Source of the DNA: Hydrogenophaga sp.
GTDB taxonomy: Bacteria; Pseudomonadota; Gammaproteobacteria; Burkholderiales; Burkholderiaceae_C
Direction of reading: 5' to 3'
DNA: 64,000 nt
NCBI GenBank assembly: GCA_011391495.1
Contig: JAABQK010000009.1
Location: 1-64,000, forward strand
Of the stretch, positions 55,216 through 64,000 are shown one piece after another. Position numbers and translations under genes: made by a program. The first letter of the stretch is position 1, and every line of letters begins with the position of its first letter. The notes under the pieces are model-generated. The model saw only the letters and a program-made list of their open reading frames with translations, did not search any database and had not been told where the DNA came from.

Positions 55216-55318
55216 GGGGCGGTCTTTCGAGTCAAGGGGCCGAGGATTCCATTGTGATCCCGGCAGCGCCCGAAAGTGCCCCGACGCGACAAGCCCATGT
55301 GGGCGCGCATCCCGCCGG

Positions 55319-57268
55319 TCACGCCAGCAGGGCGTTGACGCGCTTGACGTAAGCCGCCGGGTCCTCCGGCAGACCCCCTTCGGCCAGCAGCGCCTGGTCA
55401 AACAGGATGTGGGCCAGGTCGTCGAAGTGCGCGCTGCCATCGAGCTTCTTGACCAGCGGGTGTTCGGCGTTCACTTCCAGGATCGGCTTGCTGGTGGGCG
55501 CCTGCTGCCCCGCGGCCTTGAGCATGCGGGCGAGCTGGTTGGAGAGGTCGCCCTCGCCCACCACCAGGCAGGCTGCGGAGTCGACCAGGCGCGTGGTCAC
55601 GCGCACGTCCTGCGCCTTGTCCTTCAGCGCTTCCTTCAGGTTGTCCAGCACCGGCTTGAAGCTCTCGGCCGCGGCTTCGGCGGCTTTTTTCTCTTCTTCG
55701 TCCTGCAGCGAACCCAGATCGACCGCACCCTTGGCCACGCTCTGCAGCGGCGTGCCGTCGAAGTCGTGCAGGTGCGACAGCGCCCACTCGTCCACGCGGT
55801 CGGCCATCAGCAGCACCTCGATGCCCTTCTTCTTGAACACTTCGAGCTGCGGGCTGTTCCTGGCGGCAGCGATGCTGTCGGCGGTGATGTAGTAGATCGC
55901 CGCCTGGCCTTCCTTCATGCGCGCCTTGTAGTCCGCCAGGCTCACGCTCACCGCGTCGCTGCTGGTGCTCGCAAAGCGCAGCAGCCTGGCGATCTTGTCG
56001 CGGTTGGCGAAGTCTTCGCCCAGGCCTTCTTTCAGCACCGCGCCGAACTCGGCATAGAAAGCCGAGTACTTGCCGGCGTCCTTCTCGGCGGCGGCCTTGT
56101 CTTCTTCGCTCGGCACGTCCGTCACGCCATCGGCACTGGCGGCGGCTTCCGGCCGCTTGTCCTTCTTGGCCAGGTCTTCCAGCATGGCCAGCACGCGGCG
56201 CGTGTTGCCTTCGCGGATCGCCTTCACATCGCGGCTTTCCTGCAGCAGCTCGCGGCTCACGTTCAGCGGCAGGTCGGCCGAGTCCACCACGCCCTTGACC
56301 CAGCGCAGGTAGGAAGGCATCAGCGCCTCGGCCTCGTCCATGATGAAGACGCGCTTCACGTACAGCTTGATGCCGGCCTTGCGGTCACGGTTCCACAGGT
56401 CCATCGGCGCCTTGGCCGGGATGTAGAGCAGCTGCGTATATTCGGTGGCGCCTTCCACCCGGTTGTGGCTCCAGGCCAGCGGGGCCTCCTGGTCGTAGCT
56501 GATGTTCTTGTAGAACTCGGCGTACTGTTCGTCGGAAATGTCCTTCTTGCTGCGAGCCCAGAGCGCGTTGGCCGAGTTCACGGCATCCCACTCGTCCTTC
56601 TGCACGTACTCGCTCTTCTCGGCGTCCCACTCTTCCTTCTGCATCAGGATCGGCAGGCTGATGTGGTCGGAGTACTTGGTGATCAGCGACTTGAGTTTCC
56701 AGTGGCTCAGGTACTCGCCCTTGTCCTCACGCAGGTGCAGGGTGATGCTCGTGCCGCGCGCGGCGCGTTCGATCGTTTCCACCTCAAAGTCTCCGGTGCC
56801 GCCGCTGGTCCAGCGCACGCCCTCGGCCGCCGGCAGGCCGGCGCGGCGCGACTCGACCACGATCCTGTCGGCCACGATGAAGCCCGAATAGAAACCCACG
56901 CCGAACTGGCCGATCAGCTGCGCGTCCTTCTTCTGGTCGCCACTCAGGTGGCTCATGAAGTCCTTCGTACCGCTCTTGGCGATGGTGCCCAGGTGCTCCA
57001 CCGCTTCGGCCTGGCTCATGCCGATGCCGTTGTCGGTGATGGTGATGGTCCTGGCGTCCTTGTCGAAGGCCACGCGCACGTCCAAGTTTGGCGCGTCTTC
57101 GAACAGCTCGGCGTTGTTCAGGCCCTCGAAGCGCAGCTTGTCGCAGGCGTCCGATGCGTTGGACACCAGTTCGCGCAGGAAGATCTCGGGGTTGGAATAC
57201 AGCGAATGGGTGACGAGGTGCAGCAGCTGCGCCACCTCGGCCTGGAAAGACAGGGTTTGTTTGCTCAT
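55319..57268 (-). CDS. htpG: Molecular chaperone HtpG (Hsp90)
   Basis: The 649-residue chaperone has the GHKL ATPase N domain: [16 protein letters not shown] with the catalytic Glu, [20 protein letters not shown], and [16 protein letters not shown]. The middle domain has [18 protein letters not shown] with the conserved Arg, and the C-terminal dimerisation domain ends at ALLA. Length fits bacterial HtpG. The start at 57268 matches the family N terminus. A sigma-32-type promoter lies 60-90 bases upstream, so heat induction is expected. Confidence 0.97.
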   Translation of the reverse strand: MSKQTLSFQAEVAQLLHLVTHSLYSNPEIFLRELVSNASDACDKLRFEGLNNAELFEDAPNLDVRVAFDKDARTITITDNGIGMSQAEAVEHLGTIAKSGTKDFMSHLSGDQKKDAQLIGQFGVGFYSGFIVADRIVVESRRAGLPAAEGVRWTSGGTGDFEVETIERAARGTSITLHLREDKGEYLSHWKLKSLITKYSDHISLPILMQKEEWDAEKSEYVQKDEWDAVNSANALWARSKKDISDEQYAEFYKNISYDQEAPLAWSHNRVEGATEYTQLLYIPAKAPMDLWNRDRKAGIKLYVKRVFIMDEAEALMPSYLRWVKGVVDSADLPLNVSRELLQESRDVKAIREGNTRRVLAMLEDLAKKDKRPEAAASADGVTDVPSEEDKAAAEKDAGKYSAFYAEFGAVLKEGLGEDFANRDKIARLLRFASTSSDAVSVSLADYKARMKEGQAAIYYITADSIAAARNSPQLEVFKKKGIEVLLMADRVDEWALSHLHDFDGTPLQSVAKGAVDLGSLQDEEEKKAAEAAAESFKPVLDNLKEALKDKAQDVRVTTRLVDSAACLVVGEGDLSNQLARMLKAAGQQAPTSKPILEVNAEHPLVKKLDGSAHFDDLAHILFDQALLAEGGLPEDPAAYVKRVNALLA

Positions 57269-57328
57269 GGGACTCTGGGAGTTGATAAACACAGACGCGC
57301 CCCGGCGGGGCACTCACGCAAGGCGTGA

Positions 57329-57355
57329 ATTATGGGCGGCACGGGGTTTTTCAAG
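57329..57355 (-). promoter_or_regulatory. htpG: Sigma-32 (heat-shock) promoter of htpG
   Basis: On the minus strand CTTGAAA (57355-57349) is followed after 12 bases by CCCATAAT (57336-57329), matching the RpoH -35 and -10 consensus (CTTGAAA and CCCATnT). The -35 box overlaps the TGA stop codon of the upstream esterase gene. Confidence 0.75.
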
Positions 57356-58631
57356 CCCCGGCGGCGGCGGTCGGTCGCAGCCAGGCCAGCAGCTGCGCCG
57401 CCACCGGGGGGCTGGAGAGCAGATCCAGGTGCCCGGTGCGGTAGGCGATGAACTGGTTGCCGCGCGCAAACACCAGCCGGCGCTCCGCTTGCTCGTGTTG
57501 TCCGAGCGCGCTGTTGAGCGACACCAGGCCGTCACCCATCAGGCGGTCGGCCAGCAGGCCGCGCTGGCCGACCAGCGTGCCAGCCACGGCGTAGCAGGCC
57601 ACGCCCTCGGGCAGCGGCAGCGGCACGCGGTGGTCGTCGGGCGATTCGAACCGGTCGCGCCCCTGCCAGTCCGCGTCCAGCACATGGCCGTGCCGCAGGT
57701 CGGTGATGCCGGCGCTGCGGATCTTGCCCAGCCGGGCGAACGGCGCCGTGTGAGGCGACGAAGCCAGCAGCAGATCCACCCCGTGGCCCGCGCGCTCCAG
57801 CGGCGCCCCGTGGTGCGGCGTGCCGAGGAACACCAGCTCGCGCAGCAGTCCTGGCCAGCGCTGGCCCGCATCGCGCGCCACCTGCACCGCAGACCGCGCC
57901 AGCAGCCCGCCCATGCTGTGGCCCACGATCGTGATGCGCTCCAGCGGCACCGGCCACGCCGCCACCAGCCGATCCAGCAGCAAGGCCAGTTCACGGCCAT
58001 TGATGGACGTGTGCAAGCCGCTGTTGTAGCGCAGGTAGACCGGCGTGCAGCCCAGCGCCTGCGCGAGGTATTCGCCATGGTCGTGCCCGCTGCGGCGCCA
58101 CTGTGTGTCGTTCATGCACAGGCCGTGCGCCAGCAACAGCAGGTGCGGACCCGTCGCCGCGCCCAGCCGAGTGGCCAGCGCATCCGGCCCGCCCAGCGTC
58201 AAGCGGGCGCCGCCGAAACGCAGCTCCATGCCCTGCGCCAGCGGGTTGCCCATGGCCACCAGCTTGTCGCCCAGCACACCGTTGAGCGCAGCCAGCACCG
58301 CTTCGCGCGCGGGCGAGTCCTCGGGGTGGGTGGCGGGGTCGTCCAGCAGCGGCAGCAGCAAACCCAGCACCGCGTCCGTGCCGTGGCCCACCAGCCGGGT
58401 CACGCCGCGCACCGCCTGGTAGATCTGTCCCGTCAGGCCGCTGGCCTGTTCCTCCGAAGCCCCGTTCGAAAAACCCAGCCGACGCCGCACCGACTGGTGC
58501 ACCCCCTCGGCGATGTTGATCACACCGTGCGTCGCCTGCATGGCCAGCTGCGCTGCGGCCTTCAGGTCCGACGGGCGCACATGGCGCAGCACGGCGCGCT
58601 TGGGGTAGGTGGAGGGGGAGGAAGAAACCAT
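57351..58631 (-). CDS. Alpha/beta-hydrolase (esterase/lipase-like)
   Basis: The 426-residue protein has an N-terminal helical region of about 160 residues (SDLKAAAQLAMQATHGVINI, IYQAVRGVTRLVGHG). An alpha/beta-hydrolase domain follows: LLLLAHGLCMNDTQWRR with the oxyanion HG, VGHSMGGLLARSAVQ with the nucleophile Ser, LVFLGTPHHGAPLERAGHGV, and a C-terminal His near TGHLDLL. The PHHGAPLER block resembles PGAP1-like and bacterial triacylglycerol lipases. No signal peptide is seen, so it is probably cytosolic. Its stop codon overlaps the htpG promoter. Confidence 0.85.
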   Translation of the reverse strand: MVSSSPSTYPKRAVLRHVRPSDLKAAAQLAMQATHGVINIAEGVHQSVRRRLGFSNGASEEQASGLTGQIYQAVRGVTRLVGHGTDAVLGLLLPLLDDPATHPEDSPAREAVLAALNGVLGDKLVAMGNPLAQGMELRFGGARLTLGGPDALATRLGAATGPHLLLLAHGLCMNDTQWRRSGHDHGEYLAQALGCTPVYLRYNSGLHTSINGRELALLLDRLVAAWPVPLERITIVGHSMGGLLARSAVQVARDAGQRWPGLLRELVFLGTPHHGAPLERAGHGVDLLLASSPHTAPFARLGKIRSAGITDLRHGHVLDADWQGRDRFESPDDHRVPLPLPEGVACYAVAGTLVGQRGLLADRLMGDGLVSLNSALGQHEQAERRLVFARGNQFIAYRTGHLDLLSSPPVAAQLLAWLRPTAAAGA

Positions 58632-58810
58632 GATTCATTGTGGCCGGGGTAGCTCGGTGACAGTGGGTGCAAAACTCTACGTCCAGCGTGTATCGAAAGT
58701 CCCAGGCGCCCTTTGGATCAAATCGCTTTGTGCTTTGTGAAACGCGAAGGGACACAAAACCGACCACCACTTGCCTTGCAGCTCACCACGACCGACCGCG
58801 CGACCCACTT
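58632..58810. other. Intergenic spacer before the esterase gene
   Basis: A 179-base spacer between two minus-strand genes with lower GC than its neighbours and a weak CTTTGTG/CACAAAA inverted repeat. It should contain the esterase promoter; I could not pick out clear boxes. Confidence 0.35.
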
Positions 58811-60070
58811 TCAAAAACTCTCCTCTGCCCCCAGGTACCGCCACTGCCCCACCGGCAGATTGCCCAGCACCACGTTGCCGATGCGGATGCGCTTGAGGCC
58901 CACCACGTGCAGGCCGACCTGTTCGCACATGCGGCGGATCTGGCGCTTTTTGCCTTCCTTGAGGATGAAACGCAGCTGCTCGGGGTTCATCCAGTCCACC
59001 TGCGCGGGCTTCAAAGGCTGGTCGTCCAGGCTCAGGCCATGGCGCAGCAGGGCCAGCTTGTCCGCGGGGAAGACGGCCTGCACGTCCTGCGTGACCACGC
59101 CCGCGCCGTGCGGGCCGTTGGGCGCGTAGTGCACGCGCACCAGGTATTCCTTTTCGATGCCGCTGTTCTCGCCGATGAGCTGGCGCGCGATGCGGCCGTC
59201 CTGCGTGAGCACGAGCAGGCCCACGGAGTCGATGTCGAGCCGGCCGCAGGGCGCGAGGCCGCGGGTGTGTTCGGGGGCGAAGCGGCGGTTGTCCGCCGGG
59301 TGGCGGGCGTCGCCGCGCCACTGGCTGGGCGCGCCGATCAGCGTGGCGGCGGCTTCGTGGCCGTCTTCGGGCTGGCCGCTCACGTAGCCCATGGGCTTGT
59401 GCAGCAGGATGGTGACCTGCCCCGCCTGCTGGTGGCGCGCCTGGGGCAGCACCTCCACCTTCGCGTCGGGCGCGACGGGCATGCCCATGACAGCGGGCTC
59501 GCCGTTGACCAGCACCCAGCCGCGCGCGATCCATTCGTCGGCCTCGCGGCGCGAGCACAGGCCGAGGTCGGCCATGCGTTTGTTGAGCCGGATTTCACCG
59601 CGCACGTTGCCGACACGGGCGAGGTCGGGCCGGTGCGGCTGCACCGGGCGCGGTGCAGGGGACGGGCCGCGCTGCGGGCGGTCGGCCGCGCCGTGGGGCG
59701 CGTCGCGCGGATCGGCGCGGCGCGAGACCGGGCGCTCGCTCCAGCCGCGGTCTTCGCCGCGCGGGCCGGCTGCGGGGCCGGAGCGTGGGCGGTCCCCGGC
59801 GGGGCGCGGTCCCGCGGGCCGGTCGCTGCCCGGGCGGTCAGCCCCGTAGCGCGACCGCTCGGCGCGCTCGCCTTCGGGGCCGGATCGCTGGGCGCCGAAG
59901 CCCGGCGCGCGCTCGCGTGGCGGCTTGGGTGCCGAGGCTGAAACGCTCTTGGCGCGGGCGGGTCCGGGCGGGCGCACCGGGGCGCGGCGCGGCGCAAACG
60001 GGTCGGCCGGGGCCTTCTTCGCGGCGCCCGGGTTGAGCTTGAGCGTGCTGGATTTTTTGTCGGTGGTCAT
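58811..60070 (-). CDS. RluF-like 23S rRNA pseudouridine synthase with disordered N terminus
   Basis: The 419-residue protein has an S4 RNA-binding domain ([31 protein letters not shown]), then the RsuA/RluB/RluF catalytic domain with the active-site Asp in [17 protein letters not shown] and the C-terminal [20 protein letters not shown]. The RNKPxGxVS motif appears as [11 protein letters not shown]. The RRMCEQVGL form favours the RluF branch (pseudouridine 2604). Residues 20-145 are a low-complexity Arg/Pro/Gly/Ala-rich tail, as in several Burkholderiales homologues. It lies 22 bases after the Crp-type regulator gene. Confidence 0.9.
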   Translation of the reverse strand: MTTDKKSSTLKLNPGAAKKAPADPFAPRRAPVRPPGPARAKSVSASAPKPPRERAPGFGAQRSGPEGERAERSRYGADRPGSDRPAGPRPAGDRPRSGPAAGPRGEDRGWSERPVSRRADPRDAPHGAADRPQRGPSPAPRPVQPHRPDLARVGNVRGEIRLNKRMADLGLCSRREADEWIARGWVLVNGEPAVMGMPVAPDAKVEVLPQARHQQAGQVTILLHKPMGYVSGQPEDGHEAAATLIGAPSQWRGDARHPADNRRFAPEHTRGLAPCGRLDIDSVGLLVLTQDGRIARQLIGENSGIEKEYLVRVHYAPNGPHGAGVVTQDVQAVFPADKLALLRHGLSLDDQPLKPAQVDWMNPEQLRFILKEGKKRQIRRMCEQVGLHVVGLKRIRIGNVVLGNLPVGQWRYLGAEESF

Positions 60071-60092
60071 GGGGGGATCATCCCAGAAGGGT

Positions 60093-60833
60093 TCAGGTGC
60101 CTGGGCCACCCAGATGGCCGTAGCGCAGGGCTTGCAGGTCCAGCACGCGCAGGCCGCCGTATTCCACCCGTATCCAGCCCCTGGCCGACAGGGTGGACAG
60201 CGCTTCGTTCACCCGCTGGCGCGACAGACCGACCAGGTAGGCGAGCTCCTGCTGGGTGATGCGCAGGATGCCGCCCACGTTGGGCGAGAGCAGCGGGTGG
60301 AACAGCGCGGCGAGGTTGCGCGCGACGCGCAGGTCGGGGTTGTTGATGCGGTCGATCTCGCGGGCGGCGATGAACTGGCCCAGGCGCTCGTTGAGCTGGT
60401 GCATGACGAAGCGGTTGAAGCCGAGCGAGTGGTCGATCAGCCAGTCGAAGGTCTCCACCGGCAGGCCGGCCACGTGGCTCTTGCGCAGGGCCTGGATGTT
60501 GTAACGGTAGTGCTCGTGCTTGAGCACCGTGCCTTCGCCGAACCAGCCACCGGGCGCCACGCCGGTGAAGGTGATCACCGGGCCTTGCGATTCGTCGTTG
60601 CTCATCTTGAGCAGGCCGTCCACCAGACCAAACCAGAAAGTGACGGGCCGCCCGATGCGGCAGATGGTTTCGCCGACCTGCACCTCGCTCACCACCAGCG
60701 CGTCCACCGCGCGCTCGCGCTCACGCTCGCTCAGGCGCTGCAGCCACGGAATCTGCGCCAGCTCCTCGGGAGTGGGCGGGCGGGCACGCTCGCGCAGCAG
60801 GGAGCCGGTGCGGGAGGGGGTGGTGGGGCTCAT
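60093..60833 (-). CDS. Crp/Fnr-family transcriptional regulator
   Basis: The 246-residue protein has a cyclic nucleotide-binding-like beta-roll (~50-140, [21 protein letters not shown] and [20 protein letters not shown]), a long dimer helix, and a Crp winged helix ([20 protein letters not shown], ~190-210). The cAMP-binding RxS/T pair of true CRP is not evident and there is no FNR Cys cluster, so the effector is unknown. It diverges from the acyl-CoA ligase/Liv operon and probably regulates it from dyads in the spacer. Confidence 0.9.
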   Translation of the reverse strand: MSPTTPSRTGSLLRERARPPTPEELAQIPWLQRLSERERERAVDALVVSEVQVGETICRIGRPVTFWFGLVDGLLKMSNDESQGPVITFTGVAPGGWFGEGTVLKHEHYRYNIQALRKSHVAGLPVETFDWLIDHSLGFNRFVMHQLNERLGQFIAAREIDRINNPDLRVARNLAALFHPLLSPNVGGILRITQQELAYLVGLSRQRVNEALSTLSARGWIRVEYGGLRVLDLQALRYGHLGGPGT

Positions 60834-60847
60834 GTGGGGTCCGGCGA

Positions 60848-60898
60848 CTAGGGAAAGTCCTAGGAGGGCAGACCCTTCGATTGTCGTCGCACTGACAA
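60848..60898. promoter_or_regulatory. Two dyads between the Crp-type regulator and acyl-CoA ligase genes
   Basis: CTAGG-N6-CCTAG (60848-60863) and TTGTC-N8-GACAA (60881-60898) are inverted repeats with Crp/Fnr-like half-site spacing in the 167-base divergent spacer. The second overlaps a TGAC-N8-GTCA dyad (60893-60908). They are operator candidates for the adjacent regulator. Confidence 0.45.
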
Positions 60899-61000
60899 CA
60901 TAACGTCAAACATCGGCCTACCATCCGCCACAGAATGACATCGAACAGGGGTGGCTGGCGCGCACCGAGCGCCCCGCCCCGAGGACCCGCATCTGGAGAC

Positions 61001-62953
61001 ATGGCCATGCAAAACACGTTCCCCCGGCTGCTGCTGGAGCACGCGAAGAACCGCCCCGACGCGGCCGCGATGCGCGAGAAGGAATACGGCATCTGGCAGA
61101 CCACGACCTGGGCCGCCATGGCGCAGCTGGTGGAAGCCATCGCCTGCGGCCTGCACCAGGCCGGCCTGCAGCGCGGCGAGCACATGGTGGTGATCGGCGC
61201 GAACCGGCCCCGCCTGTACGCCACCATGCTCGCCGCGCAGTCGCTGGGTGCGATTCCGGTGCCGCTGTACCAGGACGCGGTGGGCGCCGAATGCGTGTTC
61301 CCGATCAACAACGCCGAGGTGCGCTTCGCGGTGGTGGAAGACCAGGAGCAGGTCGACAAGATGCTCGAAATCCGCGACCGCTGCCCCCAGCTGAGCCACA
61401 TCTATTTCGACGACCCGCGTGGCCTGCGCAACTACGACCAGCCCGGCCTGGGCGCCCTGGAGGAACTGGTGGCCGCGGGCAAGGCCTTTGCCCAGATCCA
61501 TCCCGAGGTGTTTCGCGAGCAGGTGGCGCTGGGCCAGCCCGACGACGTGGCCGCGATGTTCTTCACCTCGGGCACCACCGGCAACCCCAAGGGCGTGGTG
61601 CACACCCACAACACGCTGATCGACCGCGCCGCCGTGGGTGCGCGCTTCGACAAGCTGACCGAGCAGGACGAGGTGCTGGCCTACCTGCCGCCTGCCTGGA
61701 TCGGGCAGAACATCTTTTCCTACGCCCAGTGGCTGGTGGCCGGCTACGTGGTGAACTGCCCGGAGTCGGGCGCCACCGTCACCATCGACCTGAAGGAAGT
61801 GGGCCCCACCTACTACTTCGCGCCGCCGCGCGTGTTCGAAGGCCTGCTCACCACGGTGATGATCCGCATGGAAGACGCGGGCACGATCAAGCGCAAGATG
61901 TTCCACGCCTTCATGGACGTGGCGCGCCGCGTCGGCCCGACCCGGATGGACGGCAAGTCCATCGGCTTGGTGGACGGCATCAAGTACGCGCTGGGCAACA
62001 TCCTGGTGTACGGCCCGCTGCGCAACAGCCTGGGTCTCAGCCGGGTGCGCGTGGCCTACACGGCCGGTGAAGCGATTGGCCCCGACCTCTTCAGCTTCTA
62101 CCGCTCGATCGGCATCAACCTGAAGCAGCTCTATGGCTCGACCGAGACGGCCGTGTTCGTCTGCCTGCAGCCCGACCACGAAGCGCGCGCCGACACGGTG
62201 GGCGTGCCCTGCGAAGGTGTGGAAATCAAGCTCAGTGAAACGGGCGAGATCCTGGTGAAATCGCCCGGCCTGCTCAAGGGCTACTACAAGAACCCCGAGG
62301 CCACGGCCGAGGTGCTCACCGCCGACGGCTGGTACCACACCAGCGACGCCGGCTTCATCGACGCGTCGGGCCACCTGAAGATCATCGACCGCGTGAAAGA
62401 CGTGGGCCGCATCAAGGGCGGCGCCAACGACGGCGCCATGTTCGCGCCCAAGTACGTGGAGAACAAGCTCAAGTTCTTCTCGCAGATCAAGGAGGTGGTG
62501 GCCTACGGCGACCAGCGCGACCAGGTCTGCGTGATGGTGAACATCGACTTCGAGGCTGTGGGCAACTGGGCCGAGCGCCGCAACCTGCCCTACGCCGGCT
62601 ACACCGACCTGGCGCAGAAGCCCGAGGTGTACGAACTGATCCGCGAATGCGTGGAGAAGGTCAACGCCGACCTGAGCCGCGACGAACTGCTGGCCGGCAG
62701 CCAGATCAGCCGCTTCCTGGTGCTGCACAAGGAACTGGACGCCGACGACGGCGAACTCACCCGCACCAACAAGGTCCGCCGCGGTTTCATTGCCGACAAA
62801 TACCAGGTGCTGGTCGATGCCCTCTACAGCGGCAAGACCGAGCAGTTCATCGAAACCCAGGTGAAGTTCGAAGACGGCCGCACCGGCAGCGTGAGCGCCA
62901 CGCTCAGGATCGGTGACGCCAAGACGTTCGCACCGGTGAAGGCCGCGGCCTGA
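61001..62953 (+). CDS. Long-chain acyl-CoA synthetase (AMP-binding)
   Basis: The 650-residue enzyme has the AMP-binding motif TSGTTGNPKG (189-198), the A5 block QLYGSTETAVFVCLQ and A7/A8 region DGWYHTSDAGFID, then IIDRVKDVGRIKGGANDGAMF. It activates a fatty or other carboxylic acid to its CoA ester through an acyl-adenylate. It resembles the FadD-like ligases encoded at the head of branched-chain-type ABC operons in Burkholderiales. ATG codons at 61001 and 61007 are both in frame; GGAG at 60995-60998 is better spaced for 61007. livG follows after 22 bases, suggesting uptake and activation of one substrate. Confidence 0.9.
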   Translation: MAMQNTFPRLLLEHAKNRPDAAAMREKEYGIWQTTTWAAMAQLVEAIACGLHQAGLQRGEHMVVIGANRPRLYATMLAAQSLGAIPVPLYQDAVGAECVFPINNAEVRFAVVEDQEQVDKMLEIRDRCPQLSHIYFDDPRGLRNYDQPGLGALEELVAAGKAFAQIHPEVFREQVALGQPDDVAAMFFTSGTTGNPKGVVHTHNTLIDRAAVGARFDKLTEQDEVLAYLPPAWIGQNIFSYAQWLVAGYVVNCPESGATVTIDLKEVGPTYYFAPPRVFEGLLTTVMIRMEDAGTIKRKMFHAFMDVARRVGPTRMDGKSIGLVDGIKYALGNILVYGPLRNSLGLSRVRVAYTAGEAIGPDLFSFYRSIGINLKQLYGSTETAVFVCLQPDHEARADTVGVPCEGVEIKLSETGEILVKSPGLLKGYYKNPEATAEVLTADGWYHTSDAGFIDASGHLKIIDRVKDVGRIKGGANDGAMFAPKYVENKLKFFSQIKEVVAYGDQRDQVCVMVNIDFEAVGNWAERRNLPYAGYTDLAQKPEVYELIRECVEKVNADLSRDELLAGSQISRFLVLHKELDADDGELTRTNKVRRGFIADKYQVLVDALYSGKTEQFIETQVKFEDGRTGSVSATLRIGDAKTFAPVKAAA

Positions 62954-62975
62954 ACACCCCCCACGGAACGCCCCC

Positions 62976-63758
62976 ATGACCAAGAAAATCGGCGACGTCA
63001 TCCTCGACGTGCAAAACATCAGCCTGCGCTTCGGCGGCGTGAAGGCGCTGACCGACATTTCCTTCAACGTGAAGGAACACGAAGTGCGCGCCATCATCGG
63101 CCCCAACGGCGCCGGCAAGAGCTCGATGCTCAACTGCATCAACGGCGTGTACCAGCCGCAGGAAGGCAGCATCAGCTTCCGCGGCCAGACCTTCAAGCAC
63201 ATGAACAGCCGGCAGGTGGCCGAGATGGGCATCGCCCGCACCTTCCAGAACCTGGCGCTGTTCAAGGGCATGAGCGTGATCGACAACATCATGACCGGCC
63301 GCAACCTGCGCATCAAGAGCAACCTGTTCCTGCAGGCGCTGCGCATCGGGCCGGCGCAGCGGGAAGAAGAGCAGCACCGCGAGTTCGTCGAACACATCAT
63401 CGATTTCCTGGAAATCCAGGCCTTCCGCAAGACGCCGGTGGGCCAGCTGCCCTACGGCCTGCAAAAGCGCGTGGACCTGGGCCGCGCCCTGGCGATGGAG
63501 CCGCAGGTGCTGCTGCTCGACGAGCCCATGGCCGGCATGAACCTGGAAGAGAAGCAGGACATGAGCCGCTTCATCCTGGACGTGAACGACGAGTTCGGCA
63601 CCACCATCGTGCTGATCGAACACGACATGGGCGTGGTGATGGACATCAGCGACCGCGTGGTGGTGCTCGACTACGGCAAGAAGATCGGCGACGGCACCCC
63701 GGAAGAGGTGCGCAACAACGAAGAAGTGATCAGTGCCTATCTGGGCACCTCACACTGA
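62976..63758 (+). CDS. livG: Branched-chain-type ABC transporter ATPase LivG
   Basis: The 260-residue ATPase has Walker A GPNGAGKSS (42-50), the LivG-type insertion HMNSRQVAEMGIARTFQNLALF, a signature given as LPYGLQKRVDLGRALAMEP (in place of LSGGQ), Walker B LLLDEPMAGMN and the H-loop EHDM. The LPYGLQKR signature is the LivG pattern. It forms the importer with LivH/LivM. The operon start with an acyl-CoA ligase suggests that the cargo is a carboxylic acid rather than an amino acid (inference). Confidence 0.93.
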   Translation: MTKKIGDVILDVQNISLRFGGVKALTDISFNVKEHEVRAIIGPNGAGKSSMLNCINGVYQPQEGSISFRGQTFKHMNSRQVAEMGIARTFQNLALFKGMSVIDNIMTGRNLRIKSNLFLQALRIGPAQREEEQHREFVEHIIDFLEIQAFRKTPVGQLPYGLQKRVDLGRALAMEPQVLLLDEPMAGMNLEEKQDMSRFILDVNDEFGTTIVLIEHDMGVVMDISDRVVVLDYGKKIGDGTPEEVRNNEEVISAYLGTSH

Positions 63759-63773
63759 ACGCGGAGACACACC

Positions 63774-64000
63774 ATGGGATTTTTTCTGGAAACATTGCTC
63801 GGCGGCCTGATGGCCGGCATGCTGTATTCGCTGGTGGCGCTCGGCTTCGTGCTGATCTTCAAAGCCTCGGGCGTCTTCAACTTCGCGCAGGGTGCGATGG
63901 TGTTGTTCGCTGCGCTGGCCATGGCCCGCTTCTCGGAGTGGATTCCAGCGTGGCTGGGTCTGGAGAACAAGTTCCTCGGCAACCTGATCGCCTTCGCACT
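63774..64000 (+). CDS. livH: Branched-chain-type ABC permease LivH, N-terminal part
   Basis: The frame runs off the right edge after 75 codons. The start MGFFLETLLGGLMAGMLYSL and the block ALGFVLIFKASGVFNFAQGA are the LivH signature (N-terminal helices and NFAQGA motif). GGAG lies seven bases before the ATG. It continues the operon with livG. Confidence 0.93.
   Translation, partial: MGFFLETLLGGLMAGMLYSLVALGFVLIFKASGVFNFAQGAMVLFAALAMARFSEWIPAWLGLENKFLGNLIAFA

Noticed and set aside
54896-57328. 810-codon plus-strand frame across htpG and the lipoprotein gene
   Set aside because: Antisense to htpG; no recognisable domain.
60860-63430. 856-codon open frame on the minus strand across the acyl-CoA ligase and livG
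   Set aside because: It covers two clear genes on the other strand and its translation has shadow-frame composition.

Overview
The window is GC-rich DNA with dense genes, almost no spacer and long antisense reading frames. Its gene content points to a betaproteobacterium of the order Burkholderiales, most likely Comamonadaceae and Hydrogenophaga-like. This is inferred from the PHA-system protein, fused isobutyryl-CoA mutase, TRAP and Liv-type transporters and phc-type genes; no rRNA is present to confirm it. I found no tRNA, rRNA, CRISPR array, insertion sequence or prophage.

Layout. 1-2.7 kb: the end of a putative zinc aminopeptidase gene, then a lipid-storage group (PHA-system protein, acyl-CoA-binding protein, wax ester synthase/DGAT). 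2.8-3.6 kb: coaX. 3.6-8.0 kb: a cell-cell signalling island with a LuxR-type regulator, a CqsS-like sensor kinase, a response regulator with an unusual receiver, and a CqsA/LqsA-type alpha-hydroxyketone synthase. 8.1-9.5 kb: a CsoR-family repressor and a persulfide dioxygenase-rhodanese fusion. 9.9-13.7 kb: a TRAP transporter operon whose large permease has a Pro/Glu-rich insertion. 13.8-18.1 kb: PPK2 and IcmF behind a palindromic operator candidate. 18.2-30.7 kb: a large multi-PAS kinase, a conserved unknown, a beta-helix remnant, arginase, a GMC oxidoreductase with an ABM protein, 3-hydroxyacyl-CoA dehydrogenase, hemerythrin, an SDR and glutathione reductase. 30.7-45.9 kb: an MgtC-like membrane protein, AMP nucleosidase, a TolC-MacA-MacB type efflux operon, purT, psd, a NodIJ-like exporter, a YbdK ligase and a cation/proton antiporter. 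46-49.6 kb: a methyltransferase, a K+ channel, SrkA kinase and the OhrR/Ohr peroxide-defence pair. 49.8-54.7 kb: a four-gene operon whose order and domains match phcBSRQ of Ralstonia. 54.9-64 kb: a Gly/Val-repeat lipoprotein, htpG with a heat-shock promoter, an esterase, an RluF-like enzyme, a Crp/Fnr regulator and the start of an acyl-CoA ligase/LivGH operon.

The most interesting point is that two phosphorelay quorum-sensing systems of related design lie about 42 kb apart: a Cqs/Lqs/Jqs-type alpha-hydroxyketone system and a Phc-type methyltransferase system. The cqsA promoter region holds a perfect 20-bp lux box (CTG-N10-CAG dyad) next to a CRP-like dyad. This suggests that the LuxR-type regulator of the same cluster controls signal synthesis, so that a LuxR branch and a CqsS branch would meet at one gene. 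Signals, targets and expression cannot be read from the sequence.
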